From positions 44,207,676 through 44,271,675 of the forward strand of contig CM049311.1 of the NCBI GenBank assembly GCA_026874595.1: a stretch of DNA of 64,000 nucleotides, given 5' to 3'. The notes beneath the pieces were generated by a model. The model saw only the letters and a list, made by a program, of their open reading frames with translations. It was not told where the DNA came from and did no database searches. Numbering within the stretch: position 1 is the first letter of the stretch; the number at the start of each line of letters is the position of its first letter. Positions 38,077 to 50,910 of this stretch are shown here, piece by piece. The stretch is from Sipunculus nudus (taxonomy: Eukaryota > Annelida > Sipuncula > Golfingiida > Sipunculidae). The translations under genes and the position numbers were made by a program.

Positions 38077-40745
38077 AACTAGACGACCATAGGTCGAACG
38101 CTTGCCGGAATTCGGAAGTGAAACACAGACGGACAGACAGAACATAATGTCGGTTTTCTATTAATGGAATGACTCTCAGAGACATTGCTGAGAATATGTT
38201 GCCCGTAGAATGACATATGAGACAAAAGAACAGGCAAGCAGACAAAGCTGACAACAAAAGACGAACAGACAGACATACTGACTTTGTGAGAAAAGATTGA
38301 CACCAGATGACATAACCTAGTGATTAAGAAGATTCAAAGGAAGAAAATGAGTTATAATTTATGTAATTTAGATTTATAGTGCACGAGGTATGGCGAATTA
38401 ATGATATACTTGGGAGGCTCGACTGTAGCGCCCTCTAGCAGACATATTCCGAAGACGACAAATGCGTTTCGTATTATTAGTGTATGACATGAGATGTCTC
38501 AGTTTCAAAAGGATTCCGTCAAAGCTGTGGCCTGTAGAATGCTCTATGTAAGGCGTAAGAACCAGCAAGCAGGCGACTTTTAGGATAACGGACAAACAGA
38601 TGGACACACTGACAAAGTGACAGAAGATTGAAACCAGATGCCTAAATCAGGTTATGGAGAAGACTCAAAGGAAGAAATTAAGCTATAGCTTATGTAACTG
38701 AGGCTTTGGGTGTAGAGTTATGGCCAATACAATGGTATGTGTGTGAGAGTCATGTGCAGCGCCCACTAGTGGCCATATCCGGAAAAAGAAAAATTTATTT
38801 CTAGATATTAGTGTGAGACATAAGATGTAATAGTTTCAAAAGGATTCCGTCAAAACTGTGGCCTACAGAATGCTATATGTGAGACGCAAGAGCCAACAAG
38901 CAGGCGAATTTGAGGACAACTGACAAACAGACGAAAACACTGACAAAGTGACTCAAAATTGAGTCCAGATGACTTCTCCAGGTTATGGAGAAGACTCAAA
39001 GGAAGAAAAAAGCTACAGTTTATGTAACTGAGGTTTATAGTTTTGGAGATATTGCCAAAGCATGATATGTTGGGAGAGGTTCGAGTTCAGCGCCCCCTAG
39101 CGGCCATATCCGGAAAATGAAAAATTGGTTTCGAGATATTAGTGCAAGACTTAAGATGTAATAGTTTCAAAAGGATTCTTTCAAAACTGTGGCCTGGAGA
39201 ATGCTATATGTGAGACGCAAGAGCAAGCAGGCGAATTTGAGGACTACTGACAAACAGACGGACACAATGACAAAGTGACACAACATTGAGATCAGATGAC
39301 ATTATCAGTTTATGGAGAAGACTCAGAGGGAAAAAATAAGCTATAGTTTATGTAATTGAGGCTTTGGGTTTTAGAGATATGGCCAATGTAATGATATCTG
39401 TGTGAGGGTCGTGTGCAGCGCCCCCTAGCAGCCATATTCAAAAAATGAAAAAACCATTTCGAGATACTAGTGTAGGACTTATGATATGTCAGTTTCAAAA
39501 AGATTCCTGCAATAATGTGGCCTTAGGCGCAAGATGAATGAAATCTCGAAATATCTCTATTCACGAGATATTTTACGAGATACTGCAAGACTTGTAATAA
39601 AATCTTGTAGTACTAGTTGAATGCTACCTGATGCAAAAAACTAGATCACTCTAGCTTTAAAACTGACAAAGTTAGAAAAATAAGATCCCTTATTTTCGAA
39701 TATCATGACTTTTCCCCAAAAAATTGTAACCATGGTTACGGCAAATTTGAGTCAGCTACACACCAGATGACAGGCCTTGGAATGACGATTAAAATGAGCT
39801 ACTGTTGAAGTAGATACGACTAATAGTCACAAAGATATGAAGAAAAAAACGTTTTGAGAAGTTTTGACGACCTTGACCTTGACCTTTGACCTATTTTAAC
39901 CAAAAACAATAGGGCACCTAGAAATTATGTTTTCCAACATCCCTGTAAGTTTCAAGGTTATTGTGGCAAAATTGTGGCCAGGAGAGTGGTGACAAACAAA
40001 CAAACTAGACGACCATAGGTCGAACGCTTGCCGGAAATCGGAAGTGAAACACAGACGGAGAGACAGAACATATTGTTGGTTTTCTATTAATGGAATGACC
40101 CTCAGGGACATTGCTGAGAATATGTGGCCCGTAGAATGACATATGAGACAAAAGAACAGGCAAGCAGACAAAGCTGACAACAAAAGACGAACAGACAGAC
40201 ATACTGACTTTGTGAGACAAGATTGACACCAGATGACTTAACCTAGTTATGGAGAAGATTCAAAGGAAGAAAATGAGTTATAATTTATGTAATTTAGATT
40301 TTTAGTTTTGGAGGTATGGCGAATTAATGATATACTTGGGAGGCTCGACTGTAGTGCCCTCTGGCGGACATATTTCGAAGACGACAAATGCGTTTCGTAT
40401 TATCAGTGTATGACATGAGATGTCCCAGTTTCAAAAGGATTCCGTCAAAGCTGTGGCCTGTAGAATGCTATATGTAAGGCGTAAGAACCAGCAGGCAGGC
40501 GACTTTGAGGATAACGGACAAACAGATGGACACACTGACAAAGTGACAGAAGATTGAAACCAGATGCCTTAATCAGGTTAAGGAGAAGACTCAAAGGAAG
40601 AAAATAAGCTAAAGTTTATGTAACTGAGGTTTTGGGTGTAGAGATATGGCCAATACAATGGTATGTGTGTGATGGTCGTGTGCAGCGCCCACTAGTGGCC
40701 ATATCCCTATAATGAAAAATTTATTTCTAGATATTAGTGTAAGAC
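38077..40745 (+). repeat. Family B block 4
   Basis: This follows the layout of block 2: leader, four or five monomers (CTCF-like cores near 38427, 38759, 39089, 39418), CTCTATTCACGAGATA, a symmetric X-box-like site near 39727, half-sites near 39870-39893, then a second leader at 40006 and two monomers (cores near 40356 and 40684). It ends in the middle of a monomer at TGTAAGAC/AAGG. Confidence 0.85.
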
Positions 40746-43700
40746 AAGGTTATTGTGGCAAAATTGTGGCCAGGAGAGTGGTGACAAACAAACAAACAAA
40801 CAAGAACAAGCAAGTAGGCGAATTTGAGGACAACTGACAAACAGACGGACACACTGACAAAGTGACTCAAGACTGAGTCCAGATGACTACTCCAGATTAT
40901 GGAGACGACTCAAAGGAAGAAAAAAGCTACAGTCTATGTAACTGAGGTTTATAGTTTTGGAGATATTGCCAAAGCATGATATGTTGGGAGAGGTTCGAGT
41001 TCAGCGCCCCCTAGCGGCCATATCCGGAAAATGGAAAATTAGTTTCGAGATATTAGTGTAAGACTTAAGATGTAATAGTTTCAAAAGGATTCTTTCAAAA
41101 CTGTAGCCTGTAGAATGCTATATGTGAGACGCAAGAGCAAGCAGGCGAATTTCAGGACAACTGACAAACAGACGGACACAATGACAAAGTGACACAACAT
41201 TGAGACCAGATGACATTATCAGTTTATGGAGAAGACTCAGAGGGAAAAAATAAGCTATAGTTTATGTAATTGAGGCTTTGGGTTTTAGAGATATGGCCAA
41301 TGTAATGATATCTGTGTGAGGGTCGTGTGCAGCGCCCCCTAGCAGCCATATTCAAAAAATGAAAAAACAATTTCGAGATACTAGTGTAGGACTTATGATA
41401 TGTCAGTTTCAAAAAGATTCCTGCAATAATGTGGCCGTTGGCGCAAGATGAATGAAATCTCGAAATATCTCTATTCACGAGATATTTTACGAGATACTGC
41501 AAGACTTGTAATAAAATCTTGTAGTACTAGTTGAGAGCTACCTGATGCAAAAAACTAGATCACTCTAGCTTTAAAACTGACAAAGTTAGAAAAATAAGAT
41601 CCCTTATTTTCGAATATCATGACTTTTCCCCAAAAAATTGTAACCATGGTTACGGCAAATTTGAGTCAGCTACACACCAGATGACAGGCCTTGGAATGAC
41701 GATTAAAATGAGCTATTGTTGAAGTAGATACGACTAATAGTCACAAAGATATGAAGAAAAAAACGTTTTGAGAAGTTTTGACGACCTTGACCTTGACCTT
41801 TGACCTACTTTATCCAAAAACAATGGGGCACCTAGAAATTATGTTTTCCAACATCCCTGTAAGTTTCAAGGTTATTGTGGCAAAATTGTGGCCAGGAGAG
41901 TGGTGACAAACAAACAAACAAACAAGAACAAGCAAGTAGGCGAATTTGAGGACAACTGACAAACAGACGGACACACTGACAAAGTGACTCAAGACTGAGT
42001 CCAGATGACTACTCCAGATTATGGAGACGACTCAAAGGAAGAAAAAAGCTACAGTCTATGTAACTGAGGTTTATAGTTTTGGAGATATTGCCAAAGCATG
42101 ATATGTTGGGAGAGGTTCGAGTTCAGCGCCCCCTAGCGGCCATATCCGGAAAATGGAAAATTAGTTTCGAGATATTAGTGTAAGACTTAAGATGTAATAG
42201 TTTCAAAAGGATTCTTTCAAAACTGTAGCCTGTAGAATGCTATATGTGAGACGCAAGAGCAAGCAGGCGAATTTCAGGACAACTGACAAACAGACGGACA
42301 CAATGACAAAGTGACACAACATTGAGATCAGATGACATTATCAGTTTATGGAGAAGACTCAGAGGGAAAAAATAAGCTATAGTTTATGTAATTGAGGCTT
42401 TGGGTTTTAGAGATATGGCCAATGTAATGATATCTGTGTGAGGGTCGTGTGCAGCGCCCCCTAGCAGCCATATTCAAAAAATGAAAAAACAATTTCGAGA
42501 TACTAGTGTAGGACTTATGATATGTCAGTTTCAAAAAGATTCCTGCAATAATGTGGCCGTTGGCGCAAGATGAATGAAATCTCGAAATATCTCTATTCAC
42601 GAGATATGTTACGAGATACTGCAAGACTTGTAATAAAATCTTGTAGTACTAGTTGAGAGCTACCTGATGCAAAAAACTAGATCACTCTAGCTTTAAAACT
42701 GACAAAGTTAGAAAAATAAGATCCCTTATTTTCGAATATCATGACTTTTCCCCAAAAAATTGTAACCATGGTTACGGCAAATTTGAGTCAGCTACACACC
42801 AGATGACAGGCCTTGGAATGACGATTAAAATGAGCTATTGTTGAAGTAGATACGACTAATAGTCACAAAGATATGAAGAAAAAAACGTTTTGAGAAGTTT
42901 TGACGACCTTGACCTTGACCTTTGACCTACTTTAACCAAAAACAATGGGGCACCTAGAAATTATGTTTTCCAACATCCCTGTAAGTTTCAAGGTTATTGT
43001 GGCAAAATTGTGGCCAGGAGAGTGGTGACAAACAAACAAACAAACAAGAACAAGCAAGTAGGCGAATTTGAGGACAACTGACAAACAGACGGACACACTG
43101 ACAAAGTGACTCAAGACTGAGTCCAGATGACTACTCCAGATTATGGAGACGACTCAAAGGAAGAAAAAAGCTACAGTCTATGTAACTGAGGTTTATAGTT
43201 TTGGAGATATTGCCAAAGCATGATATGTTGGGAGAGGTTCGAGTTCAGCGCCCCCTAGCGGCCATATCCGGAAAATGGAAAATTAGTTTCGAGATATTAG
43301 TGTAAGACTTAAGATGTAATAGTTTCAAAAGGATTCTTTCAAAACTGTAGCCTGTAGAATGCTATATGTGAGACGCAAGAGCAAGCAGGCGAATTTCAGG
43401 ACAACTGACAAACAGACGGACACAATGACAAAGTGACACAACATTGAGACCAGATGACATCATCAGTTTATGGAGAAGACTCAGAGGGAAAAAATAAGCT
43501 ATAGTTTATGTAATTGAGGCTTTGGGTTTTAGAGATATGGCCAATGTAATGATATCTGTGTGAGGGTCGTGTGCAGCGCCCCCTAGCAGCCATATTCAAA
43601 AAGTGTAGGACTTATGATATGTCAGTTTCAAAAAGATTCCTGCAATAATGTGGCCGTTGGCGCAAGATGAATGAAATCTCGAAATATCTCTATTCACGAG

Positions 43701-45245
43701 ATATTTTACGAGATACTGCAAGACTTGTAATAAAATCTTGTAGTACTAGTTGAGAGCTACCTGATGCAAAAAACTAAATCACTCTAGCTTTAAAACTGAC
43801 AAAGTTAGAAAAATAAGATCCCTTTTTTTCGAATATCATGACTTTTCCCCAAAAAATTGTAACCATGGTTACGGCAAATTTGAGTCAGCTACACACCAGA
43901 TGACAGGCCTTGGAATGACGATTAAAATGAGCTATTGTTGAAGTAGATACGACTAATAGTCACAAAGATATGAAGAAAAAAACGTTTTGAGAAGTTTTGA
44001 CGACCTTGACCTTGACCTTTGACATACTTTAACCAAAGACAATGGGGCACCTAGAAATTATGTTTTCCAACATCCCTGTAAGTTTCAAGGTTATTGTGGC
44101 AAAATTGTGGCCAGGAGAGTGGTGACAAACAAACAAACAAACAAGAACAAGCAAGTAGGCGAATTTGAGGACAACTGACAAACAGACGGACACACTGACA
44201 AAGTGACTCAAGACTGAGTCCAGATGACTACTCCAGATTATGGAGACGACTCAAAGGAAGAAAAAAAGCTACAGTCTATGTAACTGAGGTTTATAGTTTT
44301 GGAGATATTGCCAAAGCATGATATGTTGGGAGAGGTTCGAGTTCAGCGCCCCCTAGCGGCCATATCCGGAAAATGGAAAATTGGTTTCGAGATATTAGTT
44401 TAAGACTTAAGATGTAATAGTTTCAAAAGGATTCTTTCAAAACTGTAGCCTGTAGAATGCTATATGTGAGACGCAAGAGCAAGCAGTCGAATTTCAGGAC
44501 AACTGACAAACAGACGGACACAATGACAAAGTGACACAACATTGAGACCAGATGACATCATCAGTTTATGGAGAAGACTCAGAGGGAAAAAATAAGCTAT
44601 AGTTTATGTAATTGAGGCTTTGGGTTTTAGAGATATGGCCAATGTAATGATATGTGTGTGAGGTTCGTGTGCAGCGCCCCCTAGCAGCCATATTCAAAAA
44701 ATGAAAAAACCATTTCGAGATACTAGTGTAGGACTTATGATATGTCAGTTTCAAAAAGATTCCTGCAATAATGTGGCCTTCGGCGCAAGATGAATGAAAT
44801 CTCGAAATATCTCTATTCACGAGATATTTTTCGAGATACTGCAAGACTTTTTATAAAATCTTGTAGTACTAGTTGAATGCTACCTGATGCAAAAAACTAA
44901 ATCACTCTAGCTTTAAAACTGACAAAGTTACAAAAATTAGACCCCTTATTTTCGAATATCATGACTTTTCCCCAAAAATTTGTTACCATGGTTACTTCAA
45001 ATTTGAGTCAGCTACACATCAGATGACAGGCCAGGTGATGACGAAAAAAATGAGCTATTGCAGAAGTGGATAAGCCTATTTATGGCGAAGTTATAGTGCA
45101 AAAACCGTTAACCATACCTGTCGTGACCTTGACCTTTGACCTTTGACCTATTTTAACCAAAAACAATAGGGCACCTAGACATTATGTTTTTCATCATCCC
45201 TGTAAGTTTCAAGGTGATTGTGGCAAAATTGTGGCCAGGAGAGTG
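40746..45245 (+). repeat. Family B block 5: four tandem units of about 1,122 bp
   Basis: The landmark AAGGTTATTGTGGCAAAATT occurs at 40746, 41868, 42990 and 44087, giving steps of 1,122, 1,122 and 1,097 bp. The short step comes from loss of about 25 bp after CATATTCAAAAA near 43600. Each unit holds CAAACAAACAAGAACAAGC, two CTCF-like cores, CTCTATTCACGAGATA, an X-box-like site and the half-site cluster. The last unit switches near 45030 to the family A tail sequence. Confidence 0.9.
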
Positions 45246-45423
45246 GTGACAAACAAACAAACAAACAGACAGACAAACAGACATACGCAACTGACCAATA
45301 TGCTTGCGGAAATCGAAGATTTCCGGCAAGCAACAAACAAACAAACAAACAGACAGACAGACAAACAGACATACGCAACTGACCAATATGCTTGCCGAAA
45401 TCTTTGATTCCGGCAAGCAACAA
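45246..45423 (+). repeat. Microsatellite with two cassettes, reversed order
   Basis: Here the type 2 cassette comes first (near 45281) and the TTT-loop cassette second (near 45371). The opposite order is seen at 25.8 and 35.5 kb. It is followed directly by the M-array leader. Confidence 0.85.
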
Positions 45424-46850
45424 GATGACCAGAGGTCACGCGCTTGCCGGAAATGGAAATGATAGAGACAGATAGACAGAGAGTGCATGTAGAGACAGTC
45501 ATATAAATGAGCAACATTGTGGGGGCAGCAGAAACGGATAATATGTTTATTTATGCATGCTGACCTTTAACAGCTACATATCTTTCTAGTGTAAGAGGGT
45601 CCAAGTTCAAAATTTTTTCATGAAATCCCGTTAATCTCGTTTGACAAGAAGCAGTGAGACGTTTTCAGGTTTGTCATGTCAAGCTGGCCAAATGATATGA
45701 AATGCCGAAAACTAGACCTGTCTAGCTGTAAAACTCGCCGAGTTATAAGCATTTCCGTGAAATCTCGTGTTTTCTCGTTTGACGAGATAGGTTGCGAGAT
45801 TTGGCCTGACTTGCACATCTATCGTGTCAAGCTGGTCATGTGGAAGGAAATGCCGGAAACCAGACCTGTCTAGCTGTAAAACTGGCCGAGTTATAAGCAT
45901 TTCCGTGAAATTTCGTGTTTTCTCGTTTGACGAGATACGGTGCGAGATTTTGCCAGACTTGCATATCTGTCGAGTCAAGCTGGTCTAGTGGAACTAAATG
46001 CCGAAAACCAGACGTTTCTAGCTGTAAAACTGGCCCAGTTATAAGCATTTCCGTGAAATCCCGTGTTTTCTCGTTTGACGAGATACGGTGCGAGATTTAG
46101 CCTGTCTTGCAGCTCTGTCGTGTCAAGCTTGTTTGGTGGAACGAAATGCCGAAAACCAGACCTGTCTAGCTGTAAAAGTCGCCGAGTTATAAGCATTTCA
46201 GCGAAGTTTCGTTTTTTTCTCGTTTGACGAGATATGGCGCGAGATTCGGCGTGACTTTCAGTTCTGTAGTGTCAAGCTGGTCATGTGGAACAAAATGCCG
46301 AAAACTAGATCTGCCTAGCTTAAAAACTGACAAAGTTACAAAAAATGGTCGTGTTATTTCCAATTTCCATGATTTTTGCCCAAAAAATGTAACCATGGTA
46401 ACGGCACTTGCATATCTGTCGTGTCAAGCTAGTCTAGTGGAACTAAATGCCGAAAACCAGACGTGTCTAGCTGTAAAATTGGCCCAGTTATAAGCATTTC
46501 CGTGAAATCCCGTGTTTTCTCGTTTGACGAGATACGGTGCGAGATTTGGCCTTTCTTCAGCTCTGTCGTGTCAAGCTTGTTTGGTGGAACGAAATGCCGA
46601 AAACCAGACCTGTCTAGCTGTAAAAGTCGCCGAGTTATAAGCATTTCCGCGAAGTCTTGTTTTTTCTCGTTTGACGAGATATGGCGCGAGATTTGGCGTG
46701 ACTTTCAGTTCTGTCGTGTCAAGCTGGTTATGTGGAACAAAATGCCAAAAATTAGATCTGCCTAGCTTAAAAACTGACAAAGTTACAAAAAATGGTCGTG
46801 TTATTTCCAATTTCGTGATTTTTGCCCAAAAAATGTCACCATGGTAACGG
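45424..46850 (+). repeat. M4: array of about 148 bp monomers
   Basis: Leader TGACC-AGA-GGTCA and about nine monomers, more diverged than M1-M3, including a one-base loss (TTTCTTCAG for TGTCTTGCAG, near 46553) and ATGTCACCATGG replacing the X-box-like core near 46835. The order of monomer types partly matches the second half of M3. Confidence 0.85.
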
Positions 46851-47137
46851 CCAATTTAAGTAAGCTACATGTCAAAAGAAAGGCCAGGTGATGACGAAAA
46901 AAATGAGCTATTGCAGAAGTGGATAAGCCTATTTATGGCGAAGTTATAGTGCAAAAACCGTTAACCATACTTGTCGTGACCTTGACCCTTGACCTTGGAG
47001 CAATGTTGACCAAAAACAATAGGGCACCAAGAAATTGGTTTGTCAATCAAGCCTGTAAGTTTCAAGTTGATTGATGCAAAAATGTGACCTGGAGAGTCGT
47101 GACAAACAAACAAACAAACAAACAAACAAACAGACAA
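46851..47137 (+). repeat. A5 tail module between two M arrays
   Basis: A family A tail (GTAAGCTACATGTC to GTCGTGAC) with half-sites near 46977-46999 and a (CAAA)n tract with one CAGA. It has no GC-rich head and no cassette, and goes straight into another M leader. Confidence 0.85.
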
Positions 47138-48420
47138 GATGACCAGAGGTCACGCGCTTGCCGGAAATGGAAATGATACAGACAGATAGACAGAGAGTGC
47201 ATGTAGAAACAGTCATATGAATGAGCAACATTGTGGGGGCAGCAGAAACGGATAATATGTTTATTTATGCATGCTGACCTTTAACAGCTGCATATCTTTC
47301 TAGTGTAAAAGGGACCAAGTTCAAAATTTTTTCATGAAATCCCGTTAATCTCGTTTGACAAGAAGCAGTGAGACGTTTTCAGGTTTGTCATGTCAAGCTG
47401 GCCACATGATATGAAATGCCGAAAATTAGACCTGTCTAGCTATAAAAGCCGCTGAGTTATAAACATTTGCCTGAAATCTCGTGTTTTCTCGTTTGACGTG
47501 AAATGGTGCGAGCTTTGGCAAGATTTCCAGTTTTGTCATGTCAGGTTTGTCAAATATTACAAAATGCCGGAAACTAGACCTGTCTAGCTGCAAAAGTCGC
47601 CGTGTTATCAGCATTTACGTGAAATAATGTTTTTTTTCTCGCTTGACGAGATATAGTACGAGATTTGGCAAGACGAGCAGTTCTATTATGTCAAGACGGC
47701 CAAACGTTACGAAATGCGAAAACTAGATCCGTCTAGCTGTAAAAGTCGCCGAGTTATAAGCATTTCCGTGTACTCTCGTGTTTTCTCGTTTGACGAGATA
47801 TGGTGCAGGATTTGGCCAGTCTTGTAGATTTGTCATATCAAACTCTCTAAATGTTATGAAATGGCGAAAACTACATCTGTCTAGCTGTAAAAGTCGCCGA
47901 GTTATTAGCATTTCTGTGAAATCTCCTTTTTTATCGTTTGACGAGATATGGTGCGAGATTTGGCCAGTCTTGCAGGTTTGTCATGTCAAGCCGTCCAAAT
48001 GTTAATGAATGCCAAAAACTAGACCTGTCTAGCCGTGAAAGTCGCCGACTTATATGGATTTCTGTGAATTCTCGTTTTTCCACATTTGACCAGATATAGT
48101 GCGAAATTTCGCCAAGTATCGCAGTTTTACTATGTCAAGTTGGCCAAATGTTACCAAATGCCAAAAACTAGACCTGAGTAGCTGTAAAAGTCGCCTAGTT
48201 ATAAGCATTTCCATGATATCTCGTTTTTTTTCTCGCTTGACGAGATATGGTGCGAGATTTGGCCTGATTTCTTTTCTGGCGTGTCAAGCTGGTCATATGT
48301 TATGAAATGCCGAAAACTAGACCTGTGTAGCTGTAAAAGTCGCCGAGTTATAAGCATTTCCGTGAAATCTCGTTTTTTCTCGTTTGACGATAAACCGAGC
48401 GAAATTTGACGAGACTTGCA
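47138..48420 (+). repeat. M5: array of about 148 bp monomers
   Basis: Leader plus seven or eight monomers resembling the first half of M1 and M3. The last three (48030-48400) are clearly older variants (CCACATTTGACCAG, CTGAGTAGCTG) not seen elsewhere in the window. Confidence 0.85.
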
Positions 48421-49330
48421 ATTGAATGACTTAGAACCAAGGGGAAGCAGCCTTATGCAAAAAACTAGACCCTTGAAACATAAATATTAACCGAGATAGA
48501 AGCCAAAAACTGCATATTATCAGATCGTCAAGTTTAACCCACAAATTTGGTAACCATGGTAACGGCAGCACAAAGCTACATGTGCGGAGGAATAAGCCAA
48601 TGTTCCTAGTTTAAGATACAACGATTAAAATTGTGCCATGTTTAAAATTATTTTAGATATTGCAGAAAAATGATATCTTACAGTGTTTCAGGTACCACGC
48701 CCCCTGGTGGCTATTTCCAAAAAATGAAAAACTGATTTCGAGATATTTATAAATAACACAAAATATATCAATTTCAAAGCCATTGTTAAAAAAATACAAC
48801 CTGTAGGTCATATTTAATGAAATCTCGAAGACTCTCGTTTGACGAGAAACGGTGCGAGATTTTGCAAGATTTTTGATTGGATCACCGAGAACTCACCAAG
48901 GGCTACAAGATGCAAAAAAATTGACCTCTCCAGCATAAAAACTGACAGAGTTAGAAGCTGAAAACTGCATATTTTCAAAATTCAAAAGTTTTACCCCAAA
49001 AATAGAGAAATCTGGCAATAGCGCAGTTTGGCACCTATGCGCAAAAATAAGCCCATGGACCCCACTTGAAGGTGCTGTGATGGAAATGGCCCAATGTTTA
49101 ATAGTTCTGGAGGTATAGCACCAAAACAAATTTTCATGTTTTTTCATCTGCAACGCCCCCTGGCGGCCATTTCCAAAATCTGAAAAAACAATTTCGAGAT
49201 ATTCTTGTGTTACATAAAATATCTCAGAATCAGTACGATTGCTGCAAATTTGAAAAATATCACGAAATTCCATGATTTCTCCCCAAAATTGCGTAACCAT
49301 GGTAACAGCAAATTCAAGTAAGCTACATGT
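48421..49330 (+). repeat. Diverged A-like unit without GC-rich head
   Basis: It contains an X-box-like site near 48551, a CTCF-like site near 48703, a 148 bp landmark near 48836, and a second, different CTCF module whose core at 49153-49166 is embedded in TGGCCGCCAGGGGGCGTT on the minus strand. A further X-box-like site is near 49301. The 146-residue minus-strand frame over this stretch is a shadow of the repeat and matches no family I recognise. Confidence 0.75.
49153..49166 (-). promoter_or_regulatory. Strong CTCF-like site in a diverged module
   Basis: Minus strand TGGCCGCCAGGGGGCGTT differs from the common extended CTCF consensus at only about two positions. It sits in a module that is otherwise poorly matched to families A and B, so its agreement with the motif is not explained by recent duplication. 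Confidence 0.6.
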
Positions 49331-49700
49331 CAAAAGAAAGGCCAGGTGATGACGAAAAAAATGAGCTATTGCAGAAGTGGATAAGCCTATTTATGGCGAA
49401 GTTATGGTGCAAAAACCGTTAACCATACCTGTCGTGACCTTGACCCTTGACCTTGGAGCAATGTTGACCAAAAACAATAGGGCACCTAGAAATCAATTTC
49501 TCAATCAAGCCTGTAAGTTTCAAGTTGATTGATGCAAAAGTGTGACCTGGAGAGTCGTGACAAACAAACAAACAAAAAGACAAACAGACATACGCAACTG
49601 ACGAACATGCTTGCCGAAATCGAAGATTTCCGGCAAGCAACAAACAGACATACGCAACTGACGAACATGCTTGCGGAAATCGAAGATTTCCGGCAAGCAA
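49331..49700 (+). repeat. A5 tail module with two cassettes joined to family B
   Basis: A family A tail with a short CAAA run and two cassettes (near 49588 and 49647), the second with the type 2 left arm. The second hairpin is joined directly to CTAGACGACCATAGG of family B with no CAAA between them. Confidence 0.85.
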
Positions 49701-50910
49701 CTAGACGACCATAGGTCAACGCTTGCCGGAAATCAGAAGTGAAACACAGACGGACAGACAGAACATATTGTCAGTTTTCTATTAATGGAATGACTCTCAG
49801 GGACATTTCTGAGAATATGTGGCCTGTAGAATGACATATTAGACAAAAGAACAGGGAAGCAGACAAAGCTGACAACAATAGACGAACAGACAGACATACT
49901 GACTTTGTGAGACAAGATTGACCCCAGATGACTTTACCTAGTTATGGAGAAGATTCAAAGGAAGAAAATGAGTTATAATTTATGTAATTTAGATTTATAG
50001 TTTTGGAGGTATGGCCAATTAATTATATACTTGGGAGGTTCGACTGTAGCGCCCTCTAGCGGACATATTCCGAAGATGACAAATGCGTTTCGTATTATTA
50101 GTGTATGACATAAGATGTCCCAGTTTCAAAAGGATTCCGTCAAAGCTGTGGCCTGTAGAATGCTATATGTAAGGCGTAAGAACCAGCAAGCAGGCGACTT
50201 TGAGGATAACGTACAAACAGATGGACACACTGACAAAGTGACAGAAGATTGAAACCAGATGCCTTAATCAGGTTATGCAGAAGACTCAAAGGAAGAAAAT
50301 AAGCTTTAGTTTATGTAACTGAGGCTTTGGGTGTACAGATATGGCCAATACATTGGTATGTGTGTGAGGGTAGTGTGCAGCGCCCACTTGTGGCCATATC
50401 AGGAAAATGAAAAATTTATTTTCTAGATATTAGTGTAAGACATAAGGTGTAATAGTTTCAAAAGGATTTCATCAAAACTGTGGCCTATAGAATGCTATAT
50501 GTGAGACGCAAGAACTAGCAAGCAGGCGAATTTTAGGACAACTGACAAACAGACGGACACACTGACAAAGTGACTCAAGATTGAGTCCAGATGACTACTC
50601 CAGGTTATGAAGCAGACTCAAAGGAAGAAAAAAGGTACAGTTTATGTAACTGAGGTTTATAGTTTTGGAGATATTGCGAAAGCATGATATGTTGGGAGAG
50701 GTTCAAGTTCAGCGCCCCCTAGCGGCGATATCCGGAAAATGGAAAATTTGTTTTGAGATATTAGTGTAAGACTTAAGATGTAATAGTTTCAAAAGGATTC
50801 TTTCAAAACTGTGGCCTGTAGAATGCTATATGTGAGACGCAAGAGCAAGCAGGCGAATTTGAGGACAACTGACAAACAGACAGACACACTGACAAAGTGA
50901 CACAACATTG
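49701..50910 (+). repeat. Family B block 6a
   Basis: Leader with CGCTTGCCGGAAATC, then monomers with CTCF-like cores near 50049, 50389 and 50711. The order corresponds to block 1a. Confidence 0.85.

Noticed and set aside
48893-49333. 146-residue minus-strand frame
   Set aside because: It is a shadow of the diverged A-like module. It overlaps the CTCF-like and X-box-like sites and resembles no known protein.
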